Part shown: positions 1 through 4,875 of the stretch, piece by piece
Layout: every line of letters starts with the position of its first letter
How positions within the stretch are numbered: the first letter of the stretch is position 1
From: Clostridiales bacterium
GTDB lineage: Bacteria; Bacillota; Clostridia; Lachnospirales; Anaerotignaceae
NCBI GenBank assembly: GCA_018364635.1
Contig: JAGZLR010000092.1
Location: 1-5,956, forward strand
Direction: 5' to 3'
DNA length: 5,956 bases
Notes under the pieces: generated by a model
What the model was told of the DNA's origin: nothing
Database searches by the model: none
Seen by the model: only the letters and a program-made list of their open reading frames with translations
Translations under genes and position numbers: made by a program

Positions 1-969
1 GTCTATATAAAGAAGACGTTTTTCGCTCTCATAGTCCTTTTGGGGGACAAAAATATAAGTGAGTTTTACAATAAGTGAGGTAAAGGGCAGTAAAATTACA
101 CCTGTAACTACTTTAAATATAATATGAGCAATTGAAATCTGAACAACTGGATTTGATGTGAGTGACGAAATAAAATTTGTATATGGCGTAAAAGCAGAAA
201 TGGGAGCGAATATAATACATCCGATGACATTAAAAATAAAATAAATATATGCAGCACGTTTTGCATTATTTTTTGCGTGAATCGAAGAAAGAAACGGCGG
301 CACAGAGGAACCGATCTCGATGCCACAGAGAATAAAGGCAGCCAGATGTATAGGCATAAGATTTTGCATGGCCAACGCCTGTAATACCCCTACAGAAGCG
401 GAAGAGGATTGTATAATCGCACAAAGAAGTGTGCCGACAAAAATACCCCAAATGGGATTGGTTGTGTTTTGTATAAACTCTTGAAACACAAGAGAATCTT
501 TTAGACACGCCATAGCAGAACTCATTGTATGTAAACCTTGAAACAGTATGCCAAATCCTAAGATAGCCTGTCCTATTTTTCGCGTTTGATTTTTTTTGCT
601 ATAAAGTGCTGGAATTGCGCCGATAAAAATACACACAGGAGCAATCAATGTGACATCCATAGCGATCAATATACTTGTTACAGTTGTGCCTATATTGGCA
701 CCAATGATTACACCAGTTGCCTGCGCAAGATCCATAATGCCAGCATTGATAAGCCCCATAACCATAACTGTCGTTGCGGAAGAGGATTGAATAATGGCAG
801 TGACGAACATGCCCAGCAAAAAACCAAAAAAAGGATTTCTGGTCAATTTTTCCATGAGGTCATTCATTTTCTGTCCTGCAATGGCCTCAAGTCCAACTCC
901 CATATAGTTCATACCGAACAAGAACATTCCAAGGCCACCAGCTAAAGTCAGAATATTGATAACACTCAT
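1..969 (-). CDS. Na+/phosphate cotransporter family membrane protein, C-terminus beyond the left edge
   Basis: Membrane carrier of the Na/Pi-cotransporter (NptA/YjbB/PhoU-associated) family, expected to couple sodium to inorganic phosphate movement across the cytoplasmic membrane. The 323 residues visible are very hydrophobic and show the family's internal repeat: the first copy has QSSSATT at about residues 58-64 followed by GANIGTT at about 90-96, and the second has QSSSASV at about 205-211 followed by a degenerate GIEIGSS at about 233-239. The start is ATG at 967-969, with a perfect AGGAGG (976-981) six bases upstream and a good promoter further up. The frame stays open to base 1, so the C-terminal part (often a PhoU-like helical domain in this family) is not visible. 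It belongs to the host chromosome, outside the element. The family assignment is firm; phosphate as substrate comes from family knowledge. Confidence 0.9.
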   Translation of the reverse strand, partial: MSVINILTLAGGLGMFLFGMNYMGVGLEAIAGQKMNDLMEKLTRNPFFGFLLGMFVTAIIQSSSATTVMVMGLINAGIMDLAQATGVIIGANIGTTVTSILIAMDVTLIAPVCIFIGAIPALYSKKNQTRKIGQAILGFGILFQGLHTMSSAMACLKDSLVFQEFIQNTTNPIWGIFVGTLLCAIIQSSSASVGVLQALAMQNLMPIHLAAFILCGIEIGSSVPPFLSSIHAKNNAKRAAYIYFIFNVIGCIIFAPISAFTPYTNFISSLTSNPVVQISIAHIIFKVVTGVILLPFTSLIVKLTYIFVPQKDYESEKRLLYID

Positions 970-975
970 AATAAA

Positions 976-1044
976 CCTCCTAGATAAGGTTACTTAAAGA
1001 TAAACTTCTATTTTCTATCATACACTTTCATAAAGGATTGTCAA
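976..1044 (-). promoter_or_regulatory. Sigma-A promoter and ribosome site of the Na/Pi transporter gene
   Basis: Read on the minus strand: -35 TTGACA at 1039-1044, a 16-bp spacer, and -10 TATGAT at 1017-1022, followed by a leader of about 40 bases that ends in AGGAGG at 976-981. The -35 is perfect and the -10 differs from consensus at one position. The terminator at 1087-1127 just upstream isolates this promoter from transcription coming out of the recombinase and deacetylase remnant. Confidence 0.8.
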
Positions 1045-1086
1045 TCTTCTTTTCAGACAAAAAAATGAATGAAAAGAAGGGATTTT

Positions 1087-1127
1087 ATAGAAAAAAAGCG
1101 GTTCAAATATGACCGCTTTTTTTCTAT
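1087..1127 (-). terminator. Rho-independent terminator, perfect 16-bp stem, probably works both ways
   Basis: ATAGAAAAAAAGCGGT (1087-1102) is perfectly complementary to 1112-1127, with a 9-base loop. The GC-rich part of the stem (GCGGT/ACCGC) lies next to the loop, and a run of seven T follows it on either strand. It begins 5 bases after the stop codon of the deacetylase remnant, so it is the natural end of that leftward gene. It now also ends any transcript reading leftward through the recombinase. Confidence 0.9.
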
Positions 1128-1132
1128 GTAAA

Positions 1133-1411
1133 TTATTGTGCGTTTGTCTTTATCATCTGTCTGCCTTCATGGTTTATTTCATAGCTATCTCTTAAAATTA
1201 ACTGAGAAATTGGAACAATTTCAAATCCTTTTTCTTTTAGTTTTTTTATGATCGTGTCTAAAACTTGCGGCGTGTATTTTGCATCATTATGGAACAAAAT
1301 AATAGATCCACTGCCCAAATGTTTGTGATTTAGCACTTGATTGATTTCAGCTTCGCAGCCTTGCTCCTTCCAGTCTAAGCTATCCACATCCCACATTAAA
1401 ATGAAGTTCCA
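1133..1411 (-). pseudogene. Polysaccharide deacetylase (NodB/CE4 family), 3' remnant cut by the element
   Basis: About 92 codons of open frame, starting right after the recombinase stop codon, encode the C-terminal end of a NodB-type deacetylase. These enzymes remove acetyl groups from N-acetylated sugars of peptidoglycan or other polysaccharides outside the membrane; several are sporulation proteins (PdaA/PdaB types). WDVDSLDW (from 1393 leftward) is the family's DxxDW motif, and GSIILFHND is the final I/L-x-x-H motif. The C-terminal KLKEKGFEIVPISQLI is the usual last helix and strand. The metal-binding and catalytic N-terminal motifs (TFDD and HxxxH type) are absent. An internal ATG at 1394-1396 has no ribosome site and falls inside a conserved motif, so it is not a real start. 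The remaining 5' part should lie at the far end of the element, outside this window. Which deacetylase subfamily this is cannot be settled from the fragment. Confidence 0.85.
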
Positions 1412-1414
1412 TCA
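1397..1414. other. Probable attachment-site junction (attL/attR) between element and deacetylase gene
   Basis: The recombinase stop codon TGA occupies 1412-1414 (minus strand) and is followed at once by codons W N F I L M and then the conserved WDVDSLDW of the deacetylase, all in the same reading frame. Host homology therefore begins within about 15 bases of the end of the recombinase gene, and the crossover should fall in or next to this stretch. Large serine recombinases use short core identities, often only a few bases, so the exact core cannot be read without the other end of the element or an empty site. Confidence 0.65.
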
Positions 1415-2896
1415 GCGCAAGTCTAGCTCCATACCCGCAGCGGACAAGAAGACGTTTCCAATGAGATTACCGGCGATTTTTCGTTTTGCTTCTATATCCA
1501 TAGCGTACCAGTCTTCGGCGGAAAAGGCGGGGACGAAAGGCATATTGGCATGAAGGAGGCTTTGGTGATATTTTTGTTCCAGGCATTCCTTTTCCTGGTG
1601 CAGCTGTTCAATACGGCGGTTAATATAAGAGGCTGAAGCGGCGCCCACAGATTCCAGGGAGGAAACCAAATGATCAATCTTAACATCCATCTGACGAATC
1701 TGCTGCTGTATTTCCTGCTGTTCGTTGGTTGTCTGTTTTTCCTTCTGAAGCTGATATTTCTGTGCTTCTTTCATTAAAATTTTCTCCACGCTTGCCTCCA
1801 CTTCCCGCACTCGATGGGTCTGTTTCATATCGCAGCAATGGTGGAGGTAACGCCCTGAACAGGCAAAATAGGGAATCTTCCCTTTTTTTGTGTTGCCAAA
1901 CCGCACAGAAAAAGCATAGCCGCAATAGGCGCAATGGACCAATCCGGTGAGCCAAGTATATTTACCTTTGCCGGTATTTTTAATCTGACGGTTTTGGGCG
2001 AGCTTTTCTTGGCAGTAGAGAAATGTGCTGCTGTCGATTATCCCGTCGTGATGGCCGATGGCCAGCAGATGATTGTCTACACTTTGATACTTCCGCTGGT
2101 TTGCATCCCGTTTTCCAACGAGAATACACCCGTGGACCCCGTCAAACTCTTCCGGCTCGTTGGCAAGAATGGCACCTTTTTTCTTGTAATAATGATAGAT
2201 AGCCAAATCCGCCTTCACATAGGCAGGATTTTTTAGAATCGAAGCGATTTTCCCGTTGTCAAAATTGACGCCGCCGGCGGACAAAACACCGTCTTCGATG
2301 AGCGCTTTTTGCACGGTGCGCAGGGTGGCCGATGGCCCGCAGTAAATCTGGAACATTTTTTTCACCACAGAAAGGGCAGGGGTGGGGCGATAGATGGTGG
2401 CCTTTTTCCCGTCAATGGTTGTGCGAGCAAGCTCATACCCAAAGGCAGCAGGCCCGCCGCCCCAAGCGCCTTTTTTTACCCGTGCGTAGTAGTTGTCCCG
2501 CACACGCTCGGCGATGGTTTCCCGTTCCAGCTGAGCAAAGACCACAATAATATACAGCATAGCCCGACCCATGGGGGTGGAGGTGTCAAACTTTTCTGTA
2601 GCGGAGACGAAAGCAGCGCCTTTTTCCTCCAGCACATGAATGAAATCAGCGAAATCCACAATGGAACGGCTGATTCGGTCCAGACGGTAAACAACAACTT
2701 TTTTCACCATACCGGCTTGGATGTCCTCCATCATCTGCACAAAAGAGGGACGGTTGGTGTTTTTTCCGGAGTAGCCGCTATCTTGATAAATTTTAAATTC
2801 TTCTTGAAAGACTTCCCGCTTTGCGTAGTCAATCTGGCTTTCAATGGAGATGCTGTCCTTTTTATCTACGGACTGTCGTGCGTAAATGGCGATCAT
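1412..2896 (-). CDS. Large serine recombinase (phage integrase)
   Basis: Site-specific recombinase expected to integrate and, with a directionality factor, excise the element at its att sites. The 494 residues show the full domain order. The N-terminal resolvase domain (about 1-145) has the nucleophile Ser9 in YARQS, the YRLDRISR active-site arginines at 70-77, and QLERETIAERVR at 122-133. A recombinase domain (about 148-300) contains the AFGY motif and the LKNPAY segment. The zinc ribbon has ligands Cys322, Cys325, Cys346 and Cys354 or Cys355. A Gln/Glu/Lys-rich coiled coil follows at about 370-450, then a short C-terminal tail ending LDLR. The length is normal for the family and no catalytic residue is missing. 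The ATG at 2894-2896 is preceded by AAAGGAGT. The gene directly abuts the interrupted deacetylase, which identifies it as the integrase of this element. No convincing promoter is seen in the 170 bases upstream. Confidence 0.97.
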   Translation of the reverse strand: MIAIYARQSVDKKDSISIESQIDYAKREVFQEEFKIYQDSGYSGKNTNRPSFVQMMEDIQAGMVKKVVVYRLDRISRSIVDFADFIHVLEEKGAAFVSATEKFDTSTPMGRAMLYIIVVFAQLERETIAERVRDNYYARVKKGAWGGGPAAFGYELARTTIDGKKATIYRPTPALSVVKKMFQIYCGPSATLRTVQKALIEDGVLSAGGVNFDNGKIASILKNPAYVKADLAIYHYYKKKGAILANEPEEFDGVHGCILVGKRDANQRKYQSVDNHLLAIGHHDGIIDSSTFLYCQEKLAQNRQIKNTGKGKYTWLTGLVHCAYCGYAFSVRFGNTKKGKIPYFACSGRYLHHCCDMKQTHRVREVEASVEKILMKEAQKYQLQKEKQTTNEQQEIQQQIRQMDVKIDHLVSSLESVGAASASYINRRIEQLHQEKECLEQKYHQSLLHANMPFVPAFSAEDWYAMDIEAKRKIAGNLIGNVFLSAAGMELDLR

Positions 2897-2938
2897 AAGT
2901 TGACTCCTTTCTAAATGCAGAGATAAATTGGTATGAAG

Positions 2939-2965
2939 AAAAGCCGGATGGTCTCCGGCTTTTTT
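2939..2965 (-). terminator. Hairpin terminator between the PH-domain gene and the recombinase
   Basis: A perfect 10-bp stem, AAAAGCCGGA (2939-2948) with 2954-2963, closes a 5-base loop. Leftward transcripts from the PH-domain gene meet a GCCGGA stem followed by TTTTCTT. On the plus strand the run of six T is longer (2960-2965), but there is no rightward gene here to end. It lies only 42 bases before the recombinase start, so it may damp read-through into the recombinase. Confidence 0.75.
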
Positions 2966-3068
2966 GGATTTGTTAACGATACAGCACTTTTATTCTGCTT
3001 TCGGCCACAAAGCAAACTGTTGTGGAACAAAAGTTTCTCTATATGATATGTATGATAGAAAAGATGGT

Positions 3069-3692
3069 TTATGATCTCACTACATTTCGTATAATTTGCT
3101 CTATTTCCACAACATCTTTGATATGAAGCACGTAGCTTGTGTCTATTTTCTGTAGGATAAGTTGATTTCCACGGGTATGAATGGCTGTGAGCTGATCGCA
3201 AGGGATTTCAAAATTTTTCATACTGCTGATAAACGAAAGACGTTGATTCGTAACGGTAAATTTTCCTTGATAGGACGAGGTGATATTTTCATAAACATTT
3301 CGCAGCATACTGCTTCCTGATCTTACCACCATTCCGCCAAAAAAACTTGTTCTTGACGACCCGTCCCAATTTCTTGATGTTCCAACCATTCTATTTTCTG
3401 TTTCTAAAAACGTAGCGTTCGTCTCAGCACAGGCGTATTCTCCTTCTTTTAAAATAAGGGAGCAGGAATCAATTCTTGGAATCATTCCGTCTCGCAGAGA
3501 TTCTAAATACTGTTGGCGTTCTGCCGCAATTGCTCTTTCTTTCTGTTTCACCTTATAAATATATAAACCAACAAGGACGGTAAGGATCAAAGAAACTAAC
3601 GTAACTAATTGATTGGCTAAGTCATAGTGAGGAAAGTTTATGAGAAACCCGATATCAAAAATAATAAGAAGAATGAACACAAATATTTTCAT
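3069..3692 (-). CDS. Small membrane protein with two N-terminal helices and a PH-like domain
   Basis: A 207-residue protein with no named relative that I can assign. Residues about 2-20 and 27-46 are hydrophobic helices separated by a short loop (NFPHYDLANQ), followed by a basic, charged stretch (KVKQKERAIAAERQQ). The rest is soluble and, from about residue 78, has the pattern of a bacterial PH-like domain: LILKEGEYACAE, then the strand block KFTVTNQRLSFIS at about 144-156, FEIPCDQLTAI at 161-171, and an amphipathic last helix. The topology should place this domain in the cytoplasm near the membrane. In phages, membrane proteins located between integrase and repressor are often lysogeny-expressed accessory genes, including superinfection-exclusion factors, but nothing here proves that role. 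The ATG at 3690-3692 is preceded by AAGGGGTG at a somewhat long distance. It has its own strong promoter and a terminator after it. Confidence 0.8.
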   Translation of the reverse strand: MKIFVFILLIIFDIGFLINFPHYDLANQLVTLVSLILTVLVGLYIYKVKQKERAIAAERQQYLESLRDGMIPRIDSCSLILKEGEYACAETNATFLETENRMVGTSRNWDGSSRTSFFGGMVVRSGSSMLRNVYENITSSYQGKFTVTNQRLSFISSMKNFEIPCDQLTAIHTRGNQLILQKIDTSYVLHIKDVVEIEQIIRNVVRS

Positions 3693-3710
3693 AGAAAACT
3701 ACACCCCTTG

Positions 3711-3795
3711 GTACAAAATATAATCGATATTATGTATTATAGCTTACATATTTTGGGAAGTCAAACATTCATTCGTCTTGTTCGAAATTTTGTAC
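3711..3795. repeat. 9-bp inverted repeat GTACAAAAT / ATTTTGTAC bracketing the promoter
   Basis: GTACAAAAT at 3711-3719 lies in the leader of the PH-domain gene, and its exact complement ATTTTGTAC at 3787-3795 lies 22 bases upstream of the -35. The arms' centres are 76 bp apart, roughly seven helical turns, an arrangement that would suit a looping regulator. Chance occurrence in such AT-rich DNA is possible. Confidence 0.4.
3736..3764 (-). promoter_or_regulatory. Strong sigma-A promoter of the PH-domain membrane protein
   Basis: On the minus strand the -35 is TTGACT (3759-3764) and the -10 is a perfect TATAAT (3736-3741), with the ideal 17-bp spacer. Transcription should start near 3729, giving a leader of about 36 bases. 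The quality of the boxes suggests steady expression in the lysogen, independent of the repressor promoter. Confidence 0.85.
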
Positions 3796-4023
3796 ATAAT
3801 GTCATGAGAATCAAAATTTAGATTGAAAAAAAGAGGAAATACCATAAAAAATTTTGTATTCATGTAATTTAATGGAGACATTTTGTTTGGTGACAGTAAC
3901 TTTTTTGTAGACAAAAAATAAGTGACAACCAAAAAGTGTTCGTAAAAATCCATAGAAAACACATCATAAAATGTGAAATTATCACAAAAACATCATAATA
4001 AGTATAAAATATTCATATTTTTA
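3796..4023. other. AT-rich non-coding spacer with dyads and short repeats
   Basis: No credible gene is found on either strand in this stretch between the PH-domain promoter and the LexA-box promoter. It contains a 48-bp dyad centred between 3909 and 3910 (outer arms TTTGGT/ACCAAA, inner arms TTTTTTGT/ACAAAAAA), two copies of GTGACA (3890-3895 and 3922-3927), a TGTGA-N5-TCACA dyad at 3972-3986, and a 9-bp direct repeat ACATCATAA (3961-3969 and 3990-3998). These may be binding sites; their role is unknown. Confidence 0.6.
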
Positions 4024-4052
4024 TTGAAATTATAGAACATATGTTTTATAAT
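4024..4052 (+). promoter_or_regulatory. Sigma-A promoter of the 36-residue ORF, with an embedded LexA box
   Basis: The -35 is TTGAAA (4024-4029) and the -10 a perfect TATAAT (4047-4052), with the ideal 17-bp spacer. The spacer contains a LexA-type operator, so bound LexA would cover the promoter completely. Transcription should start near 4059, leaving a leader of about 35 bases before the ATG at 4095. Confidence 0.85.
4035..4046. promoter_or_regulatory. LexA (SOS) operator of Gram-positive type
   Basis: GAACATATGTTT at 4035-4046 fits all twelve positions of the core GAACRNRYGTTY of the Bacillus-type LexA/DinR box (consensus CGAACRNRYGTTYG); only the outermost C and G are missing (A and T here). 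It sits exactly between the -35 and -10 of a promoter, the usual place for LexA repression. I saw no second box of this kind in the window. Confidence 0.8.
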
Positions 4053-4094
4053 GGAGATAAGAAAACAGTGAAAACGGATTTGGGGGAATTGCGT

Positions 4095-4205
4095 ATGGAA
4101 GAGCTAAGGATATTGATTGAAAAGTTAGACGACAAAGATGAGTGTATCGTTCGGCGGCTATGCGCAATTGTCCAAAGATATTTAGAAAAGAGGGGGAGGC
4201 TTTAG
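4095..4205 (+). CDS. 36-residue SOS-controlled small protein, possible antirepressor
   Basis: An ATG at 4095 is preceded by GGGGGA (4082-4087) with 7 bases of spacing and opens a 36-codon frame ending in TAG. The product is charged and helical: MEELRILIEKLDDKDECI, then VRRLCAIVQRYLEKRGRL. It looks like two amphipathic helices joined by a turn at LDDKD. There is no signal peptide or membrane segment. The case for a real gene is its own near-consensus promoter, a good ribosome site, a LexA box in that promoter and a terminator downstream. It converges on the XRE repressor gene, whose C-terminal helices have a similar hydrophobic pattern. A role in relieving repression after DNA damage is an inference by analogy with LexA-controlled antirepressors such as Tum of coliphage 186. 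A short helical protein acting on another target, such as cell division, is an alternative. Confidence 0.65.
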   Translation: MEELRILIEKLDDKDECIVRRLCAIVQRYLEKRGRL

Positions 4206-4291
4206 GAAGCTCTTCGTCGAAATCTGGATTTTAACCAGTTGAAACAGAGGAAAAAACAGACGGGTTCCATGGGGATTCCGTTATCAAGAAT

Positions 4292-4329
4292 AAAGAGAGG
4301 GGGATGTCAGGACTCCCTCTCTTTTTTTT
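4292..4329 (+). terminator. Terminator shared by the small SOS ORF and the repressor
   Basis: AAAGAGAGGG (4292-4301) pairs with 4315-4324 over 10 bp, closing a 13-base loop and ending in a run of eight T (4322-4329) in the rightward direction. It fits the end of the 4095-4205 transcript. The right arm lies inside the last codons of the leftward repressor gene, and the repressor stop codon (4307-4309) is in the loop. In the leftward direction the tail is TTTATTC, so it may also end the repressor transcript, less efficiently. Confidence 0.75.
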
Positions 4330-4732
4330 CTGCAACGCTTTTGATAATCTCGCCGAAATAGTTTCGGATAATTTTTTTTGACGATTCATCTAACAGCTGG
4401 TACTTTTTCATCATTTCAATAATCATGTCGTACAAAGGATTTCCCTTGCCGTCATATTCCAATAAATCCTCCACAAAAGAGCCGACTTCATCCATATTTG
4501 GCCTTGGCTGGAACATTTCGCCCTGGCCGTATTTCAGCCACTGTTCGCTGACCATTTTCCCATTCCAATCTTCCAGGCAGATCAGCTTGATGGTTCGTTC
4601 TGAAAGATTTTTTCTCCCATTTTCTATGTCAGAAATATGCCCTTGGGTTGTAGAGATTTTTTCCGCGAAATCGCCTTGCTTGATGTTGAGGGCTTTTCTA
4701 AGTTCTTTTAATCTGGTTCCTTCTGTATTCAT
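4307..4732 (-). CDS. XRE-family phage repressor without a cleavage domain
   Basis: Transcriptional regulator expected to hold the early promoter shut in the lysogen. Starting from ATG at 4730-4732 it has 141 residues. Residues about 5-60 form a Cro/CI-type helix-turn-helix (LKELRKALNIKQGDFAEKISTTQGHISDIENGR), followed by the SEQWLKYGQGEMF segment common in clostridial phage repressors, then a helical C-terminal part (about 80-135) probably used for self-association. There is no S24/LexA-like peptidase segment and no Ala-Gly or Cys-Gly cleavage site, so RecA-driven self-cleavage is not expected. A GTG three codons upstream (4739-4741) is possible, but AGTAGGTGA sits 5 bases before the ATG, which I prefer. 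It is divergent from the early operon and convergent with the SOS-box ORF. Confidence 0.92.
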   Translation of the reverse strand: MNTEGTRLKELRKALNIKQGDFAEKISTTQGHISDIENGRKNLSERTIKLICLEDWNGKMVSEQWLKYGQGEMFQPRPNMDEVGSFVEDLLEYDGKGNPLYDMIIEMMKKYQLLDESSKKIIRNYFGEIIKSVAEKKERES

Positions 4733-4762
4733 GTTGTTCACCTACTTTTTTCATTTGATCTA

Positions 4763-4791
4763 ATCATAGCATAATAAATATCACTTTGCAA
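4763..4791 (-). promoter_or_regulatory. Repressor promoter (lysogenic)
   Basis: Minus strand: -35 TTGCAA (4786-4791), a 17-bp spacer, and -10 TATGAT (4763-4768), about 30 bases before the repressor start. One copy of AAGTGATAT (plus-strand complement at 4778-4786) lies in the spacer beside the -35 box, so the repressor may control its own gene. Confidence 0.8.
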
Positions 4792-4848
4792 CAAAAAAAA
4801 TCGGAAATCACCTTGACAAAAATAATCTAAGTGATATAATAAAATCAC
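4778..4848. promoter_or_regulatory. Candidate repressor operators between the divergent promoters
   Basis: A 9-bp sequence AAGTGATAT occurs twice in opposite orientation: on the minus strand at 4778-4786 and on the plus strand at 4829-4837, once in each promoter. Two further ATCAC half-sites occur at 4807-4811, next to the early -35, and at 4844-4848. The symmetrical placing relative to both promoters is what is expected for a CI-like operator set. Binding by the XRE protein is inferred. Confidence 0.65.
4813..4840 (+). promoter_or_regulatory. Early (lytic) promoter
   Basis: A perfect TTGACA (4813-4818) and a perfect TATAAT (4835-4840) are separated by 16 bp, divergent from the repressor promoter. 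A copy of AAGTGATAT (4829-4837) overlaps the -10, and the dyad GTGAT-N8-ATCAC (4831-4848) covers the -10 and the start point, which fits direct repression. Confidence 0.88.
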
Positions 4849-4875
4849 AAAACAACAAAAAGCGAGGGGAAGCTG

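Noticed and set aside
586..945. Rightward open frame of 119 codons inside the transporter gene
   Set aside because: Antisense shadow of the transporter's conserved QSSSATT and GANIGTT region; no promoter or ribosome site.
1394..1396. ATG that would make the deacetylase remnant a free-standing 87-residue protein
   Set aside because: The ATG falls just before the conserved WDVDSLDW motif, has no ribosome site, and homology continues upstream of it. The piece is a truncated gene end.
1341..1553. Rightward open frame of 70 codons across the att junction
   Set aside because: It runs antisense across the recombinase 3' end and deacetylase remnant, has no ribosome site, and has no protein-like pattern beyond the complement of real genes.
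2309..2914. Rightward open frame of 201 codons opposite the recombinase start
   Set aside because: It is the mirror of strongly conserved recombinase codons, has no ribosome site, and its composition is not protein-like (many His, Pro and Gly in runs).
2911..3201. Leftward open frame of 96 codons downstream of and overlapping the PH-domain gene
   Set aside because: Most of it overlaps the PH gene in another frame and it reads through the terminator hairpin; no ribosome site.
3744..3962. Leftward open frame of 72 codons in the AT-rich spacer
   Set aside because: It overlaps the PH-gene promoter, is rich in Phe/Asn/Lys as expected from random AT-rich DNA, and lacks a ribosome site.
3972..3986. 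CRP-type site (TGTGA-N5-TCACA)
   Set aside because: Classical CRP half-sites are TGTGA and TCACA separated by 6 bases, and CRP control is not typical of such a host. It is kept only as a possible phage-repressor dyad.
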